Source: Gemella sp. (GTDB lineage: Bacteria > Bacillota > Bacilli > Staphylococcales > Gemellaceae). From it: DNA of 33,293 nucleotides. Both the position numbers and the translations under genes were made by a program. This document shows, piece by piece, positions 6,539 to 15,284 of this stretch. The stretch covers positions 1-33,293 of the forward strand of contig JAUMWC010000020.1 of NCBI GenBank assembly GCA_030529855.1, written 5' to 3'. Each line of letters begins with the position of its first letter. The stretch's first letter is position 1. Below the pieces are notes generated by a model. That model worked only from the letters and a program-made list of their open reading frames with translations, ran no database searches and had not been told where the DNA came from.

Positions 6539-7845
6539 TATTCTACGAACTCGAACTCACCTTTAAGTATTTTAACTGTATCTCCATTTGAACATCCACG
6601 TGCTCTTAGGGCGTCATCTACACCCATAGTACGCATTTGTTGAGCAAATCTTCTAATTGACGCATCACGGTTGAAGTCTGTCATTAAGAAGGCACGTTCA
6701 ATACCAGCACCTGATACTACATAAGCACCTGTGTCATCACGAGTAATTGTGAATGATTCATCTTTTGGCTTGTGTTTGTAAAGTACACGGTTTTCGAAGT
6801 TTTCTTCTTCAGTATCCATTTCGTATACTAAGTTTGGATCAATATTGTCTAATATATCACTGACTTTGTATAGTAAGTTATCTAAGTTTGTTCTTGTGAA
6901 TGCTGATAATTCAATGATTTCTACATCATCGTGTCCATCAGCAGCAAGTTTTTCTTTGAATACTTTTAAGTTTTCAGCTGATTCTGGAATATCCATTTTG
7001 TTGGCTACTAAAACTTGTGGTCTTTCTAATAGACGCATATTGTATTCTTCTAACTCTTTGTTGATAATCTTGTAATCTTCGTACGGATCACGACCATCAG
7101 TTGCCGACATATCAATTACGTGGATAATTACTTTAGTTCTTTCGATGTGACGTAGGAACTGGTGACCAAGACCTACCCCTTGGCTAGCTCCTTCGATTAA
7201 TCCTGGTAAGTCTGCCATAACGAATGATTTATGATCTTTAGTCTCTACCATTCCTAAGTTCGGAACTAATGTTGTAAAGTGGTATGCGGCAATCTTTGGC
7301 TTAGCTTTTGATGTGATTGAAAGTAGAGTTGATTTCCCTACTGATGGGAATCCTACTAAACCTACATCCGCCATAAGTTTAAGCTCTAGAGTTAAGTTTC
7401 TCTCTTCTCCTGGCTCTCCATTTTCAGCGATTTCTGGAGCTGGGTTGGCTGGCGTTGCGAAACGAATGTTTCCACGTCCACCACGACCACCACGCGCTAC
7501 CATTACTTCTTGCTCGTGTTTAGTTAAATCTCCTAGGATTTCTCCTGTATCTGTATCTTTAATTACTGTACCTGGTGGAACGATTAGTACTAAGTCTTTA
7601 GACTTACGACCGTGCATTCCTTTAGACATTCCGTTCTCTCCGTTTTCAGCAACGAATTTCTTTTGGTAACGGTAGTCCATGAAAGTTCTTAATCCTTCAT
7701 CTACTTTGAAAATAACGTTAGCTCCACGTCCACCGTCTCCTCCAGCTGGTCCACCATTAGCTACATATTTTTCCCTTCTAAATGCAACCATTCCGTTTCC
7801 ACCATCTCCAGAACGGACGTATATCTTGACCTCATCTATAAACAT
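6538..7845 (-). CDS. obg: Obg/CgtA GTPase (ribosome-associated)
   Basis: The 435-residue protein has all three Obg parts. The glycine-rich Obg fold spans residues 1-158 ([19 protein letters not shown]). The GTPase domain has GFPSVGKST at 165-173, DLPG at 212-215 and NKMD at 282-285. The C-terminal OCT domain covers about 355-430. Obg binds the 50S subunit late in assembly and links growth to GTP/ppGpp levels. It is full length, with AGGAGGTAAGCT before the ATG. It leads a two-gene operon with the ACT-domain gene. The rplU-rpmA genes that often precede obg are absent; a plus-strand membrane protein gene diverges from it instead. Confidence 0.97.
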   Translation of the reverse strand: MFIDEVKIYVRSGDGGNGMVAFRREKYVANGGPAGGDGGRGANVIFKVDEGLRTFMDYRYQKKFVAENGENGMSKGMHGRKSKDLVLIVPPGTVIKDTDTGEILGDLTKHEQEVMVARGGRGGRGNIRFATPANPAPEIAENGEPGEERNLTLELKLMADVGLVGFPSVGKSTLLSITSKAKPKIAAYHFTTLVPNLGMVETKDHKSFVMADLPGLIEGASQGVGLGHQFLRHIERTKVIIHVIDMSATDGRDPYEDYKIINKELEEYNMRLLERPQVLVANKMDIPESAENLKVFKEKLAADGHDDVEIIELSAFTRTNLDNLLYKVSDILDNIDPNLVYEMDTEEENFENRVLYKHKPKDESFTITRDDTGAYVVSGAGIERAFLMTDFNRDASIRRFAQQMRTMGVDDALRARGCSNGDTVKILKGEFEFVE

Positions 7846-7895
7846 AGCTTACCTCCTATTTTTTCTTTATTACTATATTAGTTTCAATCTTTACA

Positions 7896-7904
7896 ATTAT
7901 AGCA
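7896..7904 (-). promoter_or_regulatory. Extended -10 promoter of obg
   Basis: TGC-TATAAT on the minus strand lies about 50 bp upstream of the obg ATG. The -35 region is weak, as expected for an extended -10 promoter. Confidence 0.5.
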
Positions 7905-7993
7905 TAAAGAACAAAATATTTGTACTAATACCCTTGTTACAAAATATTTATTGTGTTAATATTATTATAATAAACCTTTAGGAGAGATTTTCT

Positions 7994-8476
7994 GTGGATT
8001 TACACAATTTATTTACTTATTTAAATATTTTTGAAATTTTGTTTTATATTTTCTCTTTAGTTATGACTCAATTTATAGCTACTGAAATAACTAAACGATT
8101 AAATATAGACAAGTCTAAAGCAAGATTTGCTTGGCTACCAATTTACGGTACTTTTGTTTTATCTAAGCTAACACTTAATTCTTACAAATATGCTGCTTGG
8201 ATACTGATAACAAGTTTTATATCTGTTATTAGCATTATTGGAGCTGTTTTTATTAGTATTTTATTCGGTGTAAGCAGTAGCCCAATTACTATAATTATCG
8301 CTGCTATTATTTCTCTTATCTCAGCTATACTAACGTTAATATTAACATACAAAATATATAGAGGTGTTTCTAAAATATTTTGTTACGGTACAGTCGCAAC
8401 TATATTATCACTATTCTTCGCACCTATAGTATGGCTAGTATTTATACTTTCAAAAGATGACAAAGACTACATTTAA
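7994..8476 (+). CDS. Small four-helix membrane protein of unknown function
   Basis: This 160-residue hydrophobic protein has about four membrane segments (near residues 10-30, 60-88, 95-120 and 130-153). The loops are short and charged and the tail, SKDDKDYI, is charged. It starts with GTG after TAGGAGAGA, eight bases upstream; no better ATG exists nearby. It is a single-gene unit, diverging from obg and ended by a strong hairpin at 8481-8513. I do not recognise a family. A TATAAT at 7966-7971 is a plausible -10 box. A short membrane-channel or transporter-accessory role is possible, but nothing in the sequence shows it. Confidence 0.8.
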   Translation: MDLHNLFTYLNIFEILFYIFSLVMTQFIATEITKRLNIDKSKARFAWLPIYGTFVLSKLTLNSYKYAAWILITSFISVISIIGAVFISILFGVSSSPITIIIAAIISLISAILTLILTYKIYRGVSKIFCYGTVATILSLFFAPIVWLVFILSKDDKDYI

Positions 8477-8480
8477 TTTT

Positions 8481-8513
8481 AAAAAAACTATTTCTTAATG
8501 AAATAGTTTTTTT
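8481..8513 (+). terminator. Terminator after the small membrane protein gene
   Basis: Perfect 14-bp arms (A7-CTATTTC / GAAATAG-T7) around TTAAT, ending in T-run. Confidence 0.88.
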
Positions 8514-8557
8514 CATTTACATCGATTATAAAAGGCATTCTAAACTTTCTTTAACTA

Positions 8558-8566
8558 TGCTATAAT
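8558..8566 (+). promoter_or_regulatory. Extended -10 promoter of the PH-domain gene
   Basis: TGC-TATAAT, 23 bp upstream of the ATG; the hexamer 17 bp upstream (TTCTAA) is a weak -35. Confidence 0.5.
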
Positions 8567-8589
8567 AAATAAAAAAGGAGATTTATATT

Positions 8590-8946
8590 ATGCAACAAAT
8601 ACTGGAATGGAACTTTATCGCTGAAACATCAATACCAGACGATGTTAACTATTTATTAACAGAAGGAGAAACTGCTATCGCAGCCTACAAAACGTTAAGA
8701 GATTCTGCAATTTTTACAACTAAAAGATTAATCGTAAGAGATGCTCAAGGATTAACTGGTAAAAAAGTAGAAATCTACTCCCTACCTTACTCTACTATCA
8801 ATATGTGGTCTACTGAAAATGCAGGTACATTTGACCTTAGTGCAGAAGTAAGTCTTTGGACTAGAGCTGGAAAAGTAAAAATTAACCTGCGAAAAGGTGT
8901 AGATATAAGAAAAATTGACAAAATAATAGCTGAAGCTGTTATATAA
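8590..8946 (+). CDS. Bacterial PH domain protein (PF08000-like)
   Basis: This 118-residue protein is one bacterial pleckstrin-homology fold. Strands around LLTEGETAIAAYKTLRDSAIFTTKRLIVRDAQGLTGKKVEIYSLPYSTINMWSTENAG are followed by DLSAEVSLWTRAG and a C-terminal helix (VDIRKIDKIIAEAVI). The pattern TTKRLIVRD...GKKVEIYSLPY is the hallmark of the family, found in many Firmicutes; its ligand and role are unknown. There is no signal peptide, so it is cytoplasmic. The ATG follows AAAAAAGGAG. It is a single-gene unit between two strong terminators. Confidence 0.85.
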   Translation: MQQILEWNFIAETSIPDDVNYLLTEGETAIAAYKTLRDSAIFTTKRLIVRDAQGLTGKKVEIYSLPYSTINMWSTENAGTFDLSAEVSLWTRAGKVKINLRKGVDIRKIDKIIAEAVI

Positions 8947-8951
8947 AATTA

Positions 8952-8983
8952 AAAATGCACTAGCAAAATTGCTAGTGCATTTT
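8952..8983. terminator. Bidirectional terminator between the PH-domain gene and potD
   Basis: Perfect 15-bp arms, AAAATGCACTAGCAA and its complement, around AA. The A- and T-rich ends make it work for both converging genes. Confidence 0.9.
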
Positions 8984-8985
8984 CT

Positions 8986-10065
8986 CTATCCTCTATTAAT
9001 GTTTATCTTAAATTCAAGCAATAAATCATTCTGTAATTGAGTTGTTTTTTGATCTAAAGCATCATAAACTTCTAATTTTTCCATTGTCTCATCTGTTGGA
9101 TAGAATTGTTCATCAGATGTAACTTCTTCTCCTAGAATTTCATAAGCATCTAATACTGGCGTTGCATAACCAACAAACTCTGCGTTTTTAGCTGCATTTT
9201 CTGGACGAAGCATGAAGTCTATAAACTTGTGAGCTGCTTCTGGGTTTTTAGCAACTTTCGGTATTGCCATATTATCAAACCATAAGTTTGATCCATCTTT
9301 TGGTACTGAGTAAGCTAAATCTTCATTAGCATCCATCATTTCTGCTGCTGATCCAGAGAAAGTAACGGCTGCCTTAGCTTCTCCATTAGCCATAAGTGGA
9401 ATCATCTCATCATTATTAATAGCTCTAATGTTTTTACGCATTAATTCTAATTTTTCTTTTGCTAATTTTAGAGAAATCTCATCTGTTGAGTTAAGTGACT
9501 TACCTTCTGATTGAAGGGCTAAACCTAATACTTCACGTGCTCCATCGATTAATAGAACATCATTCTCTAATCCTTCTCCCCATAGATCATTCCAATCTTC
9601 GAAAGTTTGGTCTTCTCCAACCATTTTAGTATTATATACAATACCTAATGTTCCCCAGAAATAAGGAATTGAATATTTGTTTTCAGGGTCAAATGAAAGA
9701 TTCATCAACTTAGGATTAATTTTATTTAAATTTGTTAATTTAGATTTATCAACTTCTTGTAATAAATCTAATTCTGTCATCTTCTTAATTGTATAATCTG
9801 ATGGAACTACAATATCATAAGCAGTTGATGAATTTTTTAACTTTGTAAGTAAGGCTTCGTTAGAATCAAATGTTTCATAGATAACCTTAATTCCTGTTTC
9901 TTCCTCAAACTGAGTGATAAGTTCTGGGTCAATATATTCTCCCCAGTTATAAACTGTAAGTGTTCCTTCTCCAGACTCTGTACCAGCATCGATATAATCT
10001 CTTGCTTGCAGAAGTCCTACCGAAACTAAAATAATTGCTAAAGCAGATAATAATAATTTTTTCAT
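8986..10065 (-). CDS. potD: Spermidine/putrescine ABC transporter substrate-binding protein
   Basis: This 359-residue protein is a PotD-type periplasmic-binding-protein fold. It has LTVYNWGEYIDPELITQFEEETGIKV near residues 36-61, YDIVVPSDYTIKKM, IPYFWGTLGIVYNT and a late FIDFMLRPENAAKNAEFVGYATP. The N-terminus (residues 1-22) is hydrophobic, but no lipobox cysteine follows (VGLLQARDY). It is therefore probably held by its uncleaved N-terminal helix, not by a lipid. Its ATG overlaps the potC stop by one base, so it is the last gene of potR-A-B-C-D. It hands polyamines to the PotB/PotC channel. Confidence 0.94.
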   Translation of the reverse strand: MKKLLLSALAIILVSVGLLQARDYIDAGTESGEGTLTVYNWGEYIDPELITQFEEETGIKVIYETFDSNEALLTKLKNSSTAYDIVVPSDYTIKKMTELDLLQEVDKSKLTNLNKINPKLMNLSFDPENKYSIPYFWGTLGIVYNTKMVGEDQTFEDWNDLWGEGLENDVLLIDGAREVLGLALQSEGKSLNSTDEISLKLAKEKLELMRKNIRAINNDEMIPLMANGEAKAAVTFSGSAAEMMDANEDLAYSVPKDGSNLWFDNMAIPKVAKNPEAAHKFIDFMLRPENAAKNAEFVGYATPVLDAYEILGEEVTSDEQFYPTDETMEKLEVYDALDQKTTQLQNDLLLEFKININRG

Positions 10066-10871
10066 TATTTAGCTACCCCCTTTTTCAATTTACTTACATT
10101 AATCACGTAGTAAATTACTACTGCAACTATTACGAATAGAGTAATAATTGTAGATAAGGCATTAATTTGTAAGTTTATACCTTGACGCGCCATAGAGTAA
10201 ACTTCTACAGATAACGTCTGGAATCCATTACCAGTAACAAAGAACGTTACCGCAAAGTCATCTAGTGAATAAGTTAATCCCATAAAGAATCCAGCTAAAA
10301 TCCCTGGCGTAATGTAAGGAATAACTACTTTTGTAATAACTTGTCTGTAAGATGCTCCTAAGTCAATTGCTGCATCAATCATAGAAATTGGCATTTCGTA
10401 TAACTTAGGAAGTACCATTAAAACAACGATTGGTACTGAGAAACCAATGTGCGATAGTAATACTGACCAAAATCCTTGCAGTCCATCTAATCCTAACGCT
10501 TCTGAAATAAAGCTAAACATTAATAAGAATGAAGAACCAATGATAACGTCAGGACTTACTATTAAAATGTTGTTTGTTACTAAGTAAGAATTTTTAAATT
10601 TGTTAGTTTTTAACGAGTAGATACCTAAAGCTCCAAGTGTTCCTAAAATTGCTGAGAATACACCTGATAATAAAGCAACTACTATAGTGTTGATTACTAT
10701 TACTATAAGCCTAGTATTTTCCATTAATTCTTGGTAGTGAACCCAAGAGAATCCTTCAAAAGTTACCATATTTTCTCCAGCAGAGAATGAGTAGTAAGCT
10801 AGGTAAAATATAGGAATGTAAAGTATAAAGAAAACTAGACCTAGATATAATTTAGAAGATATTTTATTCAT
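10065..10871 (-). CDS. potC: Spermidine/putrescine ABC transporter permease PotC
   Basis: This 268-residue inner-membrane permease has about six membrane helices. The cytoplasmic EAA loop (MIDAAIDLGASYRQVITKVVIPYITPGIL, about residues 168-196) docks on PotA. N-terminal LYLGLVFFILYIPIFYLAYYSF and the FSWVHYQELM segment are typical of PotC. It is full length and overlaps potB and potD by one base each, giving tight translational coupling within the transporter operon. Confidence 0.94.
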   Translation of the reverse strand: MNKISSKLYLGLVFFILYIPIFYLAYYSFSAGENMVTFEGFSWVHYQELMENTRLIVIVINTIVVALLSGVFSAILGTLGALGIYSLKTNKFKNSYLVTNNILIVSPDVIIGSSFLLMFSFISEALGLDGLQGFWSVLLSHIGFSVPIVVLMVLPKLYEMPISMIDAAIDLGASYRQVITKVVIPYITPGILAGFFMGLTYSLDDFAVTFFVTGNGFQTLSVEVYSMARQGINLQINALSTIITLFVIVAVVIYYVINVSKLKKGVAK

Positions 10872-11683
10872 TATCTTTTACCTCCTAATTTATTTTTCGT
10901 ATTTGTTAAGACCATAATAACAGCCATAACTAGAATTAAGAATACTGCTATCGTAGACCCTAACCCAACATTTTGAGTTACTAGGAAATGTTGTTCAATA
11001 GCTGTACCTAAGTTTATAATTTTGTTACCTGCGATTAAACGAGTAATCATAAAGATTGATAAAGCAGGAATAAAAGTTACCTGTATCCCAGTCTTAACTC
11101 CTTCCATAGATAATGGAAGAATAACTTTTGTAAATGTCGTTTTAAAATCAGCTCCTAAATCATATGAAGCATCAATTAAGTTCTTGTTAATACCAGCTAC
11201 AGCATTGTAGATTGGTAGTAACATAAATGGCATAAAGATATATGCTGATACAAATACAAATGAGAATGAGTTAAATAGTAACGACTGTGTCCCTACTCCA
11301 ATGTATTCTAAAAATGCATTAACTGTACCTTGCTTACCAAATAATCCAATAAAGGCATAAGTTTTTAATAGGATATTAATCCATGTTGGCAAGATTATTA
11401 ATAATAAGATTATCTCTCTATACTTACTTCTTGAAATTATAATAGCTAGTGGATAAGAAATAACTAAACACACTAGAGTAATTATAAGTGCATACCAGAA
11501 TGAATAAACCGTCATCCACATATATGTCTTACCAAAGAACTCTTTATAGTTAATTAATGACCATTCTCCATTAGTGTCCTTAAATGATGAATATAGGATT
11601 AGTAACATTGGAAATACTACGAAAGTTAACATCCAAGCTACATAAGGAATCATAAAAAAGCTTCTACTTTTTTTATCAAACAT
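10871..11683 (-). CDS. potB: Spermidine/putrescine ABC transporter permease PotB
   Basis: This 270-residue permease partners PotC. It has about six membrane helices and an EAA loop, LIDASYDLGADFKTTFTKVILPLSMEGVK, around residues 168-196. An N-terminal PYVAWMLTFVVFPMLLILYSSF helix and LIILPTWINILLKTYAFIGLFG are typical of PotB. It starts two bases after the potA stop and ends overlapping the potC ATG by one base. It forms the transmembrane path with PotC and is powered by PotA. Confidence 0.94.
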   Translation of the reverse strand: MFDKKSRSFFMIPYVAWMLTFVVFPMLLILYSSFKDTNGEWSLINYKEFFGKTYMWMTVYSFWYALIITLVCLVISYPLAIIISRSKYREIILLLIILPTWINILLKTYAFIGLFGKQGTVNAFLEYIGVGTQSLLFNSFSFVFVSAYIFMPFMLLPIYNAVAGINKNLIDASYDLGADFKTTFTKVILPLSMEGVKTGIQVTFIPALSIFMITRLIAGNKIINLGTAIEQHFLVTQNVGLGSTIAVFLILVMAVIMVLTNTKNKLGGKR

Positions 11684-11685
11684 TT

Positions 11686-12774
11686 TTATTCCTCCTCTTC
11701 GTAAGCTTCTAGACGAGCATCGAACTCCTCTTCTGTCTCACCTGGAACCATAATATGAATTGCTTCTGGCTCGAAGTCTAGACTTACAGCTTGACCTGGA
11801 CTAGCAGCTTTTGTAGAGTGAACAATCCACTCATTGTATTGATCGTCTAAACAGCAGATTTCATAATGTACCCCACGGAATAACTGAGTATCAACCACAA
11901 CCTTGATTTTCCCTTGGTCTGCTGGTTTAATCTCTAAGTCTTCTGGACGGATAACTACTTCTACACGTTTGTCTTTTGGAAGCCCCGCATCAACACACTC
12001 ATACTCTCTACCGTAGATTTCTACCTTGTAGTCTTCAAGCATTACTGCGTTAACAATGTTAGACTCTCCGATAAAATCAGCTACGAATCTGTTAACTGGC
12101 TCATCATAGATATCTAAAGGCGTTCCTGATTGTTCAATCTTACCTTTGTTCATTACGAAAATGTAATCACTCATGGCTAGAGCTTCTTCTTGGTCGTGAG
12201 TTACATAGATAAATGTAATTCCAGTCTGTTGTTGAAGTTCACGAAGTTCATATTGCATCTCTTGACGCAGTTTAAGGTCAAGGGCTGATAATGACTCATC
12301 AAGTAAGATAATTTCTGGTTCGTTAACAATAGCACGAGCAATCGCAACACGTTGTTTTTGTCCACCAGACATTTCAGAAATTTCTCTCTTTTCAAATCCT
12401 TCTAAGTTGATTTGTTTTAGAGCTTTTCTTACTTTTCTATCAATAGTTTCTTTATTTTCATTTTTAATTCTTAATCCGAATGCTATGTTTTCATATACAT
12501 TCATATGTGGGAATAAGGCGTAGTCTTGGAATACAGTGTTTACTTGTCTTAAGTTAGCAGGTACTGTATTTACTACCTTATTATCTAATAATACTTCTCC
12601 GCTAGTTGGCTGTAAGAATCCACCGATTAATTTTAAAATAGTAGACTTACCACAACCAGAAGGTCCTAATAGAGTGTAGAATTTACCTTTTTCAATTTCA
12701 AGGTCAATATTTTTTAAAACATTATTTTCACCAAAAGACATTGAAACGTCTTTAAATTCAACGATATTTGCCAT
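11686..12774 (-). CDS. potA: Spermidine/putrescine ABC transporter ATPase
   Basis: This 362-residue protein is an ABC ATPase with Walker [10 protein letters not shown] (37-45), Q-loop [10 protein letters not shown] (81-90), signature MSGGQKQR (135-142) and Walker B IILLDES (155-161). It ends in a TOBE-type C-terminal regulatory region (about 240-355). It hydrolyses ATP to drive polyamine uptake through PotB/PotC. The acidic tail [18 protein letters not shown] is longer than I expect. It follows the cupin regulator by nine bases with AGGAGAAAAC before the ATG. Confidence 0.95.
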   Translation of the reverse strand: MANIVEFKDVSMSFGENNVLKNIDLEIEKGKFYTLLGPSGCGKSTILKLIGGFLQPTSGEVLLDNKVVNTVPANLRQVNTVFQDYALFPHMNVYENIAFGLRIKNENKETIDRKVRKALKQINLEGFEKREISEMSGGQKQRVAIARAIVNEPEIILLDESLSALDLKLRQEMQYELRELQQQTGITFIYVTHDQEEALAMSDYIFVMNKGKIEQSGTPLDIYDEPVNRFVADFIGESNIVNAVMLEDYKVEIYGREYECVDAGLPKDKRVEVVIRPEDLEIKPADQGKIKVVVDTQLFRGVHYEICCLDDQYNEWIVHSTKAASPGQAVSLDFEPEAIHIMVPGETEEEFDARLEAYEEEE

Positions 12775-12783
12775 TGTTTTCTC

Positions 12784-13329
12784 CTATAAATATGAATTTG
12801 TCGCTACTATTAAAACTTCACACTCTTCATCAAATGGATTTGATAAAGTATGCTCGTCAGTAGCCGTAAAATAAAATGTTTCTGCTGTTTCAGCTATATA
12901 TTCTTCGCTACCAAAAGTTAGTTTACACTTACCTTTCAGTACATAGCAAAGAGTGTCCGACTCTGATGGGTCGAATGTTTTGTATGAAGACTTACTTTCA
13001 AGAGTTAGGATTAAAGACTCCATTTCTTTTTCATTAGATTCAGGAACAAGCCAATTTAATTTATACATATCATCAGTTTCTTCATATAAAGTTTGATCTT
13101 CTTTTGTATATAAAATTTGTTGTTCTTCTGCTTCTTTATCAAAGAAATCCTTAGGTTTACATCCTAAAACTTGCAAGATATCAAAAAATGTTTCCATAGA
13201 TGGAGAAGATAAATCACGCTCTATCTGAGAAATATATCCCTTAGACAGGTCTGTTCTCTCTCCCAACTCTTCTTGAGTTAAACCTTTTTGAATTCTTAAT
13301 TTTTTTATTCTATGTCCTATAGAGTTCAT
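12784..13329 (-). CDS. potR: XRE-cupin regulator of the polyamine transport operon
   Basis: This 181-residue protein has an XRE helix-turn-helix (residues 6-60, HRIKKLRIQKGLTQEELGERTDLSKGYISQIERDLSSPSMETF). A C-terminal cupin domain follows (about 108-180, SSYKTFDPSESDTLCYVLKGKCKLTFGSEEYIAETAETFYFTATDEHTL). XRE-cupin proteins next to potABCD are known polyamine-responsive regulators, comparable to PuuR. Here it is the first gene of the operon, nine bases before potA. Its likely operators are the three 19-bp sites at 13342-13422. Ligand identity is inferred from context. The ATG follows GAAAGGA. Confidence 0.88.
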   Translation of the reverse strand: MNSIGHRIKKLRIQKGLTQEELGERTDLSKGYISQIERDLSSPSMETFFDILQVLGCKPKDFFDKEAEEQQILYTKEDQTLYEETDDMYKLNWLVPESNEKEMESLILTLESKSSYKTFDPSESDTLCYVLKGKCKLTFGSEEYIAETAETFYFTATDEHTLSNPFDEECEVLIVATNSYL

Positions 13330-13341
13330 AAATATCCTTTC

Positions 13342-13360
13342 AGTTTACTTTTAATAAACT
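13342..13360. promoter_or_regulatory. Operator 1, AGTTTA-N7-TAAACT
   Basis: A 19-bp inverted repeat starting 13 bp upstream of the potR ATG, next to its ribosome binding site. It is one of three matching sites spaced 31 bp start to start. Confidence 0.7.
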
Positions 13361-13372
13361 TTAATTTTAAAA

Positions 13373-13391
13373 AGTTCACTTAAAATAAACT
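13373..13391. promoter_or_regulatory. Operator 2, AGTTCA-N7-TAAACT
   Basis: Second 19-bp site, with one mismatch (C for T) in the left half. It starts exactly 31 bp after operator 1, about three helical turns, so bound proteins would lie on one face of the DNA. Confidence 0.7.
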
Positions 13392-13403
13392 TATTGTTTA
13401 GAA

Positions 13404-13422
13404 AGTTTAGTAATAATAAACT
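13404..13422. promoter_or_regulatory. Operator 3, AGTTTA-N7-TAAACT
   Basis: Third site, with perfect half-sites, starting 31 bp after operator 2. A further left half-site AGTTTA at 13426-13431 follows without a matching right half. Confidence 0.7.
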
Positions 13423-13503
13423 AAAAGTTTATTATTTTTAACAACAAGAATATATTTTACTTCAAATAAATGTAAATTGCAAGTGTTTTTCTACTATTCT
13501 TTA

Positions 13504-13532
13504 TTGCTTTTTTTATAGAATAAAATTATAAT
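13504..13532 (+). promoter_or_regulatory. Promoter of the aminotransferase gene
   Basis: TTGCTT (13504-13509), 17-bp spacer, TATAAT (13527-13532), 30 bp upstream of the ATG. It faces away from potR. Confidence 0.65.
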
Positions 13533-13562
13533 TTAATTAGTATTATAAAAAAGGAGTCTATT

Positions 13563-14801
13563 ATGTCATTTTTTTCAAAAACTGGGCAAAATATGATTTT
13601 GCCTAAAGACGTTCTAATTCAATCAAAAGAAACAAATGAAGTTGCTGGTGCACTTAATGCGACTATCGGTATGGCTGTTGCTAATGGTAAGGTTATGTCA
13701 TTACCTTCATTAGATGAAGCTATCAAAAAACTTTCTTATGAAAAATATCTACCATATGCACCTACACCAGGACAAGTTCCAGCAAGGTCACTATGGAAAG
13801 AAAAAATATTAAAAGAAAATACTAATGTAAAAGCTGAGTACTTATCAGAGCCAATCGCAACAACTGGTATCACTCAAGCTATTGATGTAGTAGCTAACCT
13901 GTTCTCTGAAGAAGGAGATGCCCTATTATTACCAGACCTATACTGGCAAAACTATGCTCAAATTTACAGCGTAAAACTTGGAGCTACTATCCACACTTAC
14001 GACCAATTTGTAAATGGAGTATATAACCTAGAAGGAATTAAAGAGAAATTACACTCATTAAAAGAAGAAAAGATTTCTATCTTACTTAACTTCCCTAATA
14101 ACCCTACTGGATATACACCAAGTAAGGAAGAATTAGAAAGTCTAAAAAATATTATCAAGGACTTCGCTAAAGAAAATCCTAACAAAAAAATCGTTATCCT
14201 ATGTGATGATGCTTACTTTGGACTATTCTTCGAAGAAAACCACAAGAATTCTACATTAAACCTAATGGCTGACCTAGTAGAGTTAGACAACTGTATAATC
14301 GCTAAATTAGATGGTATTACTAAAGAATACTACGCTTGGGGATTAAGACTAGGTTACGTTACTTACTACCTAAACAACGATGAATTAAGACATCAAATAG
14401 TAGAAAAATCTCAAGGTTTCTTACGTTCTTCTACATCATCAGGTTCTGCCCTAGCTCAAGCTCTTGTTTCTGAAATAGTAAATAACAAGGACTTACAAGC
14501 AGAAAAAGAAGCAAATGATAAAATTATCGAAGAAAGATACTTCACTCTAAAAGAAGCAATCAAGGAAGAAGAATTAGACAAATATGCAGAAATTCTACCA
14601 TTCAACTCTGGTTACTTCTTTACAATCAAATTAGATTCTATCAACGCACACGAATTTAGACTAAAATTACTACACGACTACAAATTAGGTCTATACTCTA
14701 TGGATGATAAGCACATAAGAATCGCCTTCTCTTGTGTTGACAATGACAACATCAAAGATATGATTAAGAAAATTAAAGATTGTTTTGAATCTTGGAAATA
14801 A
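13563..14801 (+). CDS. PLP-dependent aminotransferase, class I/II fold
   Basis: This 412-residue protein has the fold-type I layout. It has NNPTG at 179-183 (substrate/PLP Asn), LCDDAYFGLFF at 213-223 (the Asp that contacts the PLP nitrogen), and K254 in DGITKEYYAWGLRLGY as the probable Schiff-base lysine. R262 is in the conserved LRLGY. N-terminal YLPYAPTPGQVPARSLWKE is near the substrate site. It converts an amino acid to its keto acid with a 2-oxo-acid partner; substrate specificity cannot be read, although aromatic aminotransferases are the closest style. It diverges from potR and may share its operators. The ATG follows AAAAAAGGAG, and the gene ends at a strong terminator. Confidence 0.85.
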   Translation: MSFFSKTGQNMILPKDVLIQSKETNEVAGALNATIGMAVANGKVMSLPSLDEAIKKLSYEKYLPYAPTPGQVPARSLWKEKILKENTNVKAEYLSEPIATTGITQAIDVVANLFSEEGDALLLPDLYWQNYAQIYSVKLGATIHTYDQFVNGVYNLEGIKEKLHSLKEEKISILLNFPNNPTGYTPSKEELESLKNIIKDFAKENPNKKIVILCDDAYFGLFFEENHKNSTLNLMADLVELDNCIIAKLDGITKEYYAWGLRLGYVTYYLNNDELRHQIVEKSQGFLRSSTSSGSALAQALVSEIVNNKDLQAEKEANDKIIEERYFTLKEAIKEEELDKYAEILPFNSGYFFTIKLDSINAHEFRLKLLHDYKLGLYSMDDKHIRIAFSCVDNDNIKDMIKKIKDCFESWK

Positions 14802-14815
14802 GAATATATAAAAAA

Positions 14816-14843
14816 TTAAGCACGGAAAATTTTCCGTGCTTAA
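14816..14843. terminator. Bidirectional terminator, perfect 28-bp palindrome
   Basis: Arms TTAAGCACGGAAAA and its exact complement. It ends the aminotransferase gene on the plus strand (T6 follows) and overlaps the stop codon of the minus-strand membrane protein. The 30 bases from its upstream AAAATTAAG onward recur at 16770-16797. Confidence 0.88.
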
Positions 14844-15268
14844 TTTTTTATATTTAATGAACCTTTAGATAATTTATTAATCTTTCTTCTAGCATTCAAT
14901 TTTTCTTGCGTTTCTTTAATAAAGAATAAATCTATAGTTTCTACAATAGCTATTAGTAATAAACCTAGAGCCACTACTTTAGTTTGCGTTTCTAAATAAT
15001 TAACATCATATGCATCCCAAATTAAGAAAATTGCTAACATAACATTAAAACTCATAAATATATATTTGCTTGATTTTTTTGCAAAAATTTTAGCTAGGTA
15101 ATCTATATCTCTAAATTTTAGTGAAAATGAAGCTGCTAAAATTCCAAACATTGATATTGAAGATACTATATCTATATACTGAAACTTGCTAAATGATTCT
15201 GTTTTTATATAAACAAATATCACTAATATTGCTATTCTAATAATTAATTCTAATATTTTCTTTATCAT
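14840..15268 (-). CDS. Small four-helix membrane protein, second gene of the pair
   Basis: This 142-residue protein has about four membrane segments (residues 5-22, 32-50, 70-86 and 95-113) and a basic C-terminal tail (KLNARRKINKLSKGSLNIKN) likely in the cytoplasm. No family is recognised. It follows the other membrane protein gene by 16 bp. Both share a 21-base leader through their start codons, AAAGGAGAATATTTATTATGA less its last base. That suggests a tandem duplication of an ancestral gene, though the proteins have diverged widely. The pair may be the target of the adjacent XRE-TPR regulator. Confidence 0.78.
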   Translation of the reverse strand: MIKKILELIIRIAILVIFVYIKTESFSKFQYIDIVSSISMFGILAASFSLKFRDIDYLAKIFAKKSSKYIFMSFNVMLAIFLIWDAYDVNYLETQTKVVALGLLLIAIVETIDLFFIKETQEKLNARRKINKLSKGSLNIKN

Positions 15269-15284
15269 AATAAATATTCTCCTT

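Noticed and set aside
7313-7669. A 118-codon plus-strand open frame opposite obg
   Set aside because: Proline- and serine-rich shadow of the glycine-rich Obg domain, with no ribosome binding site.
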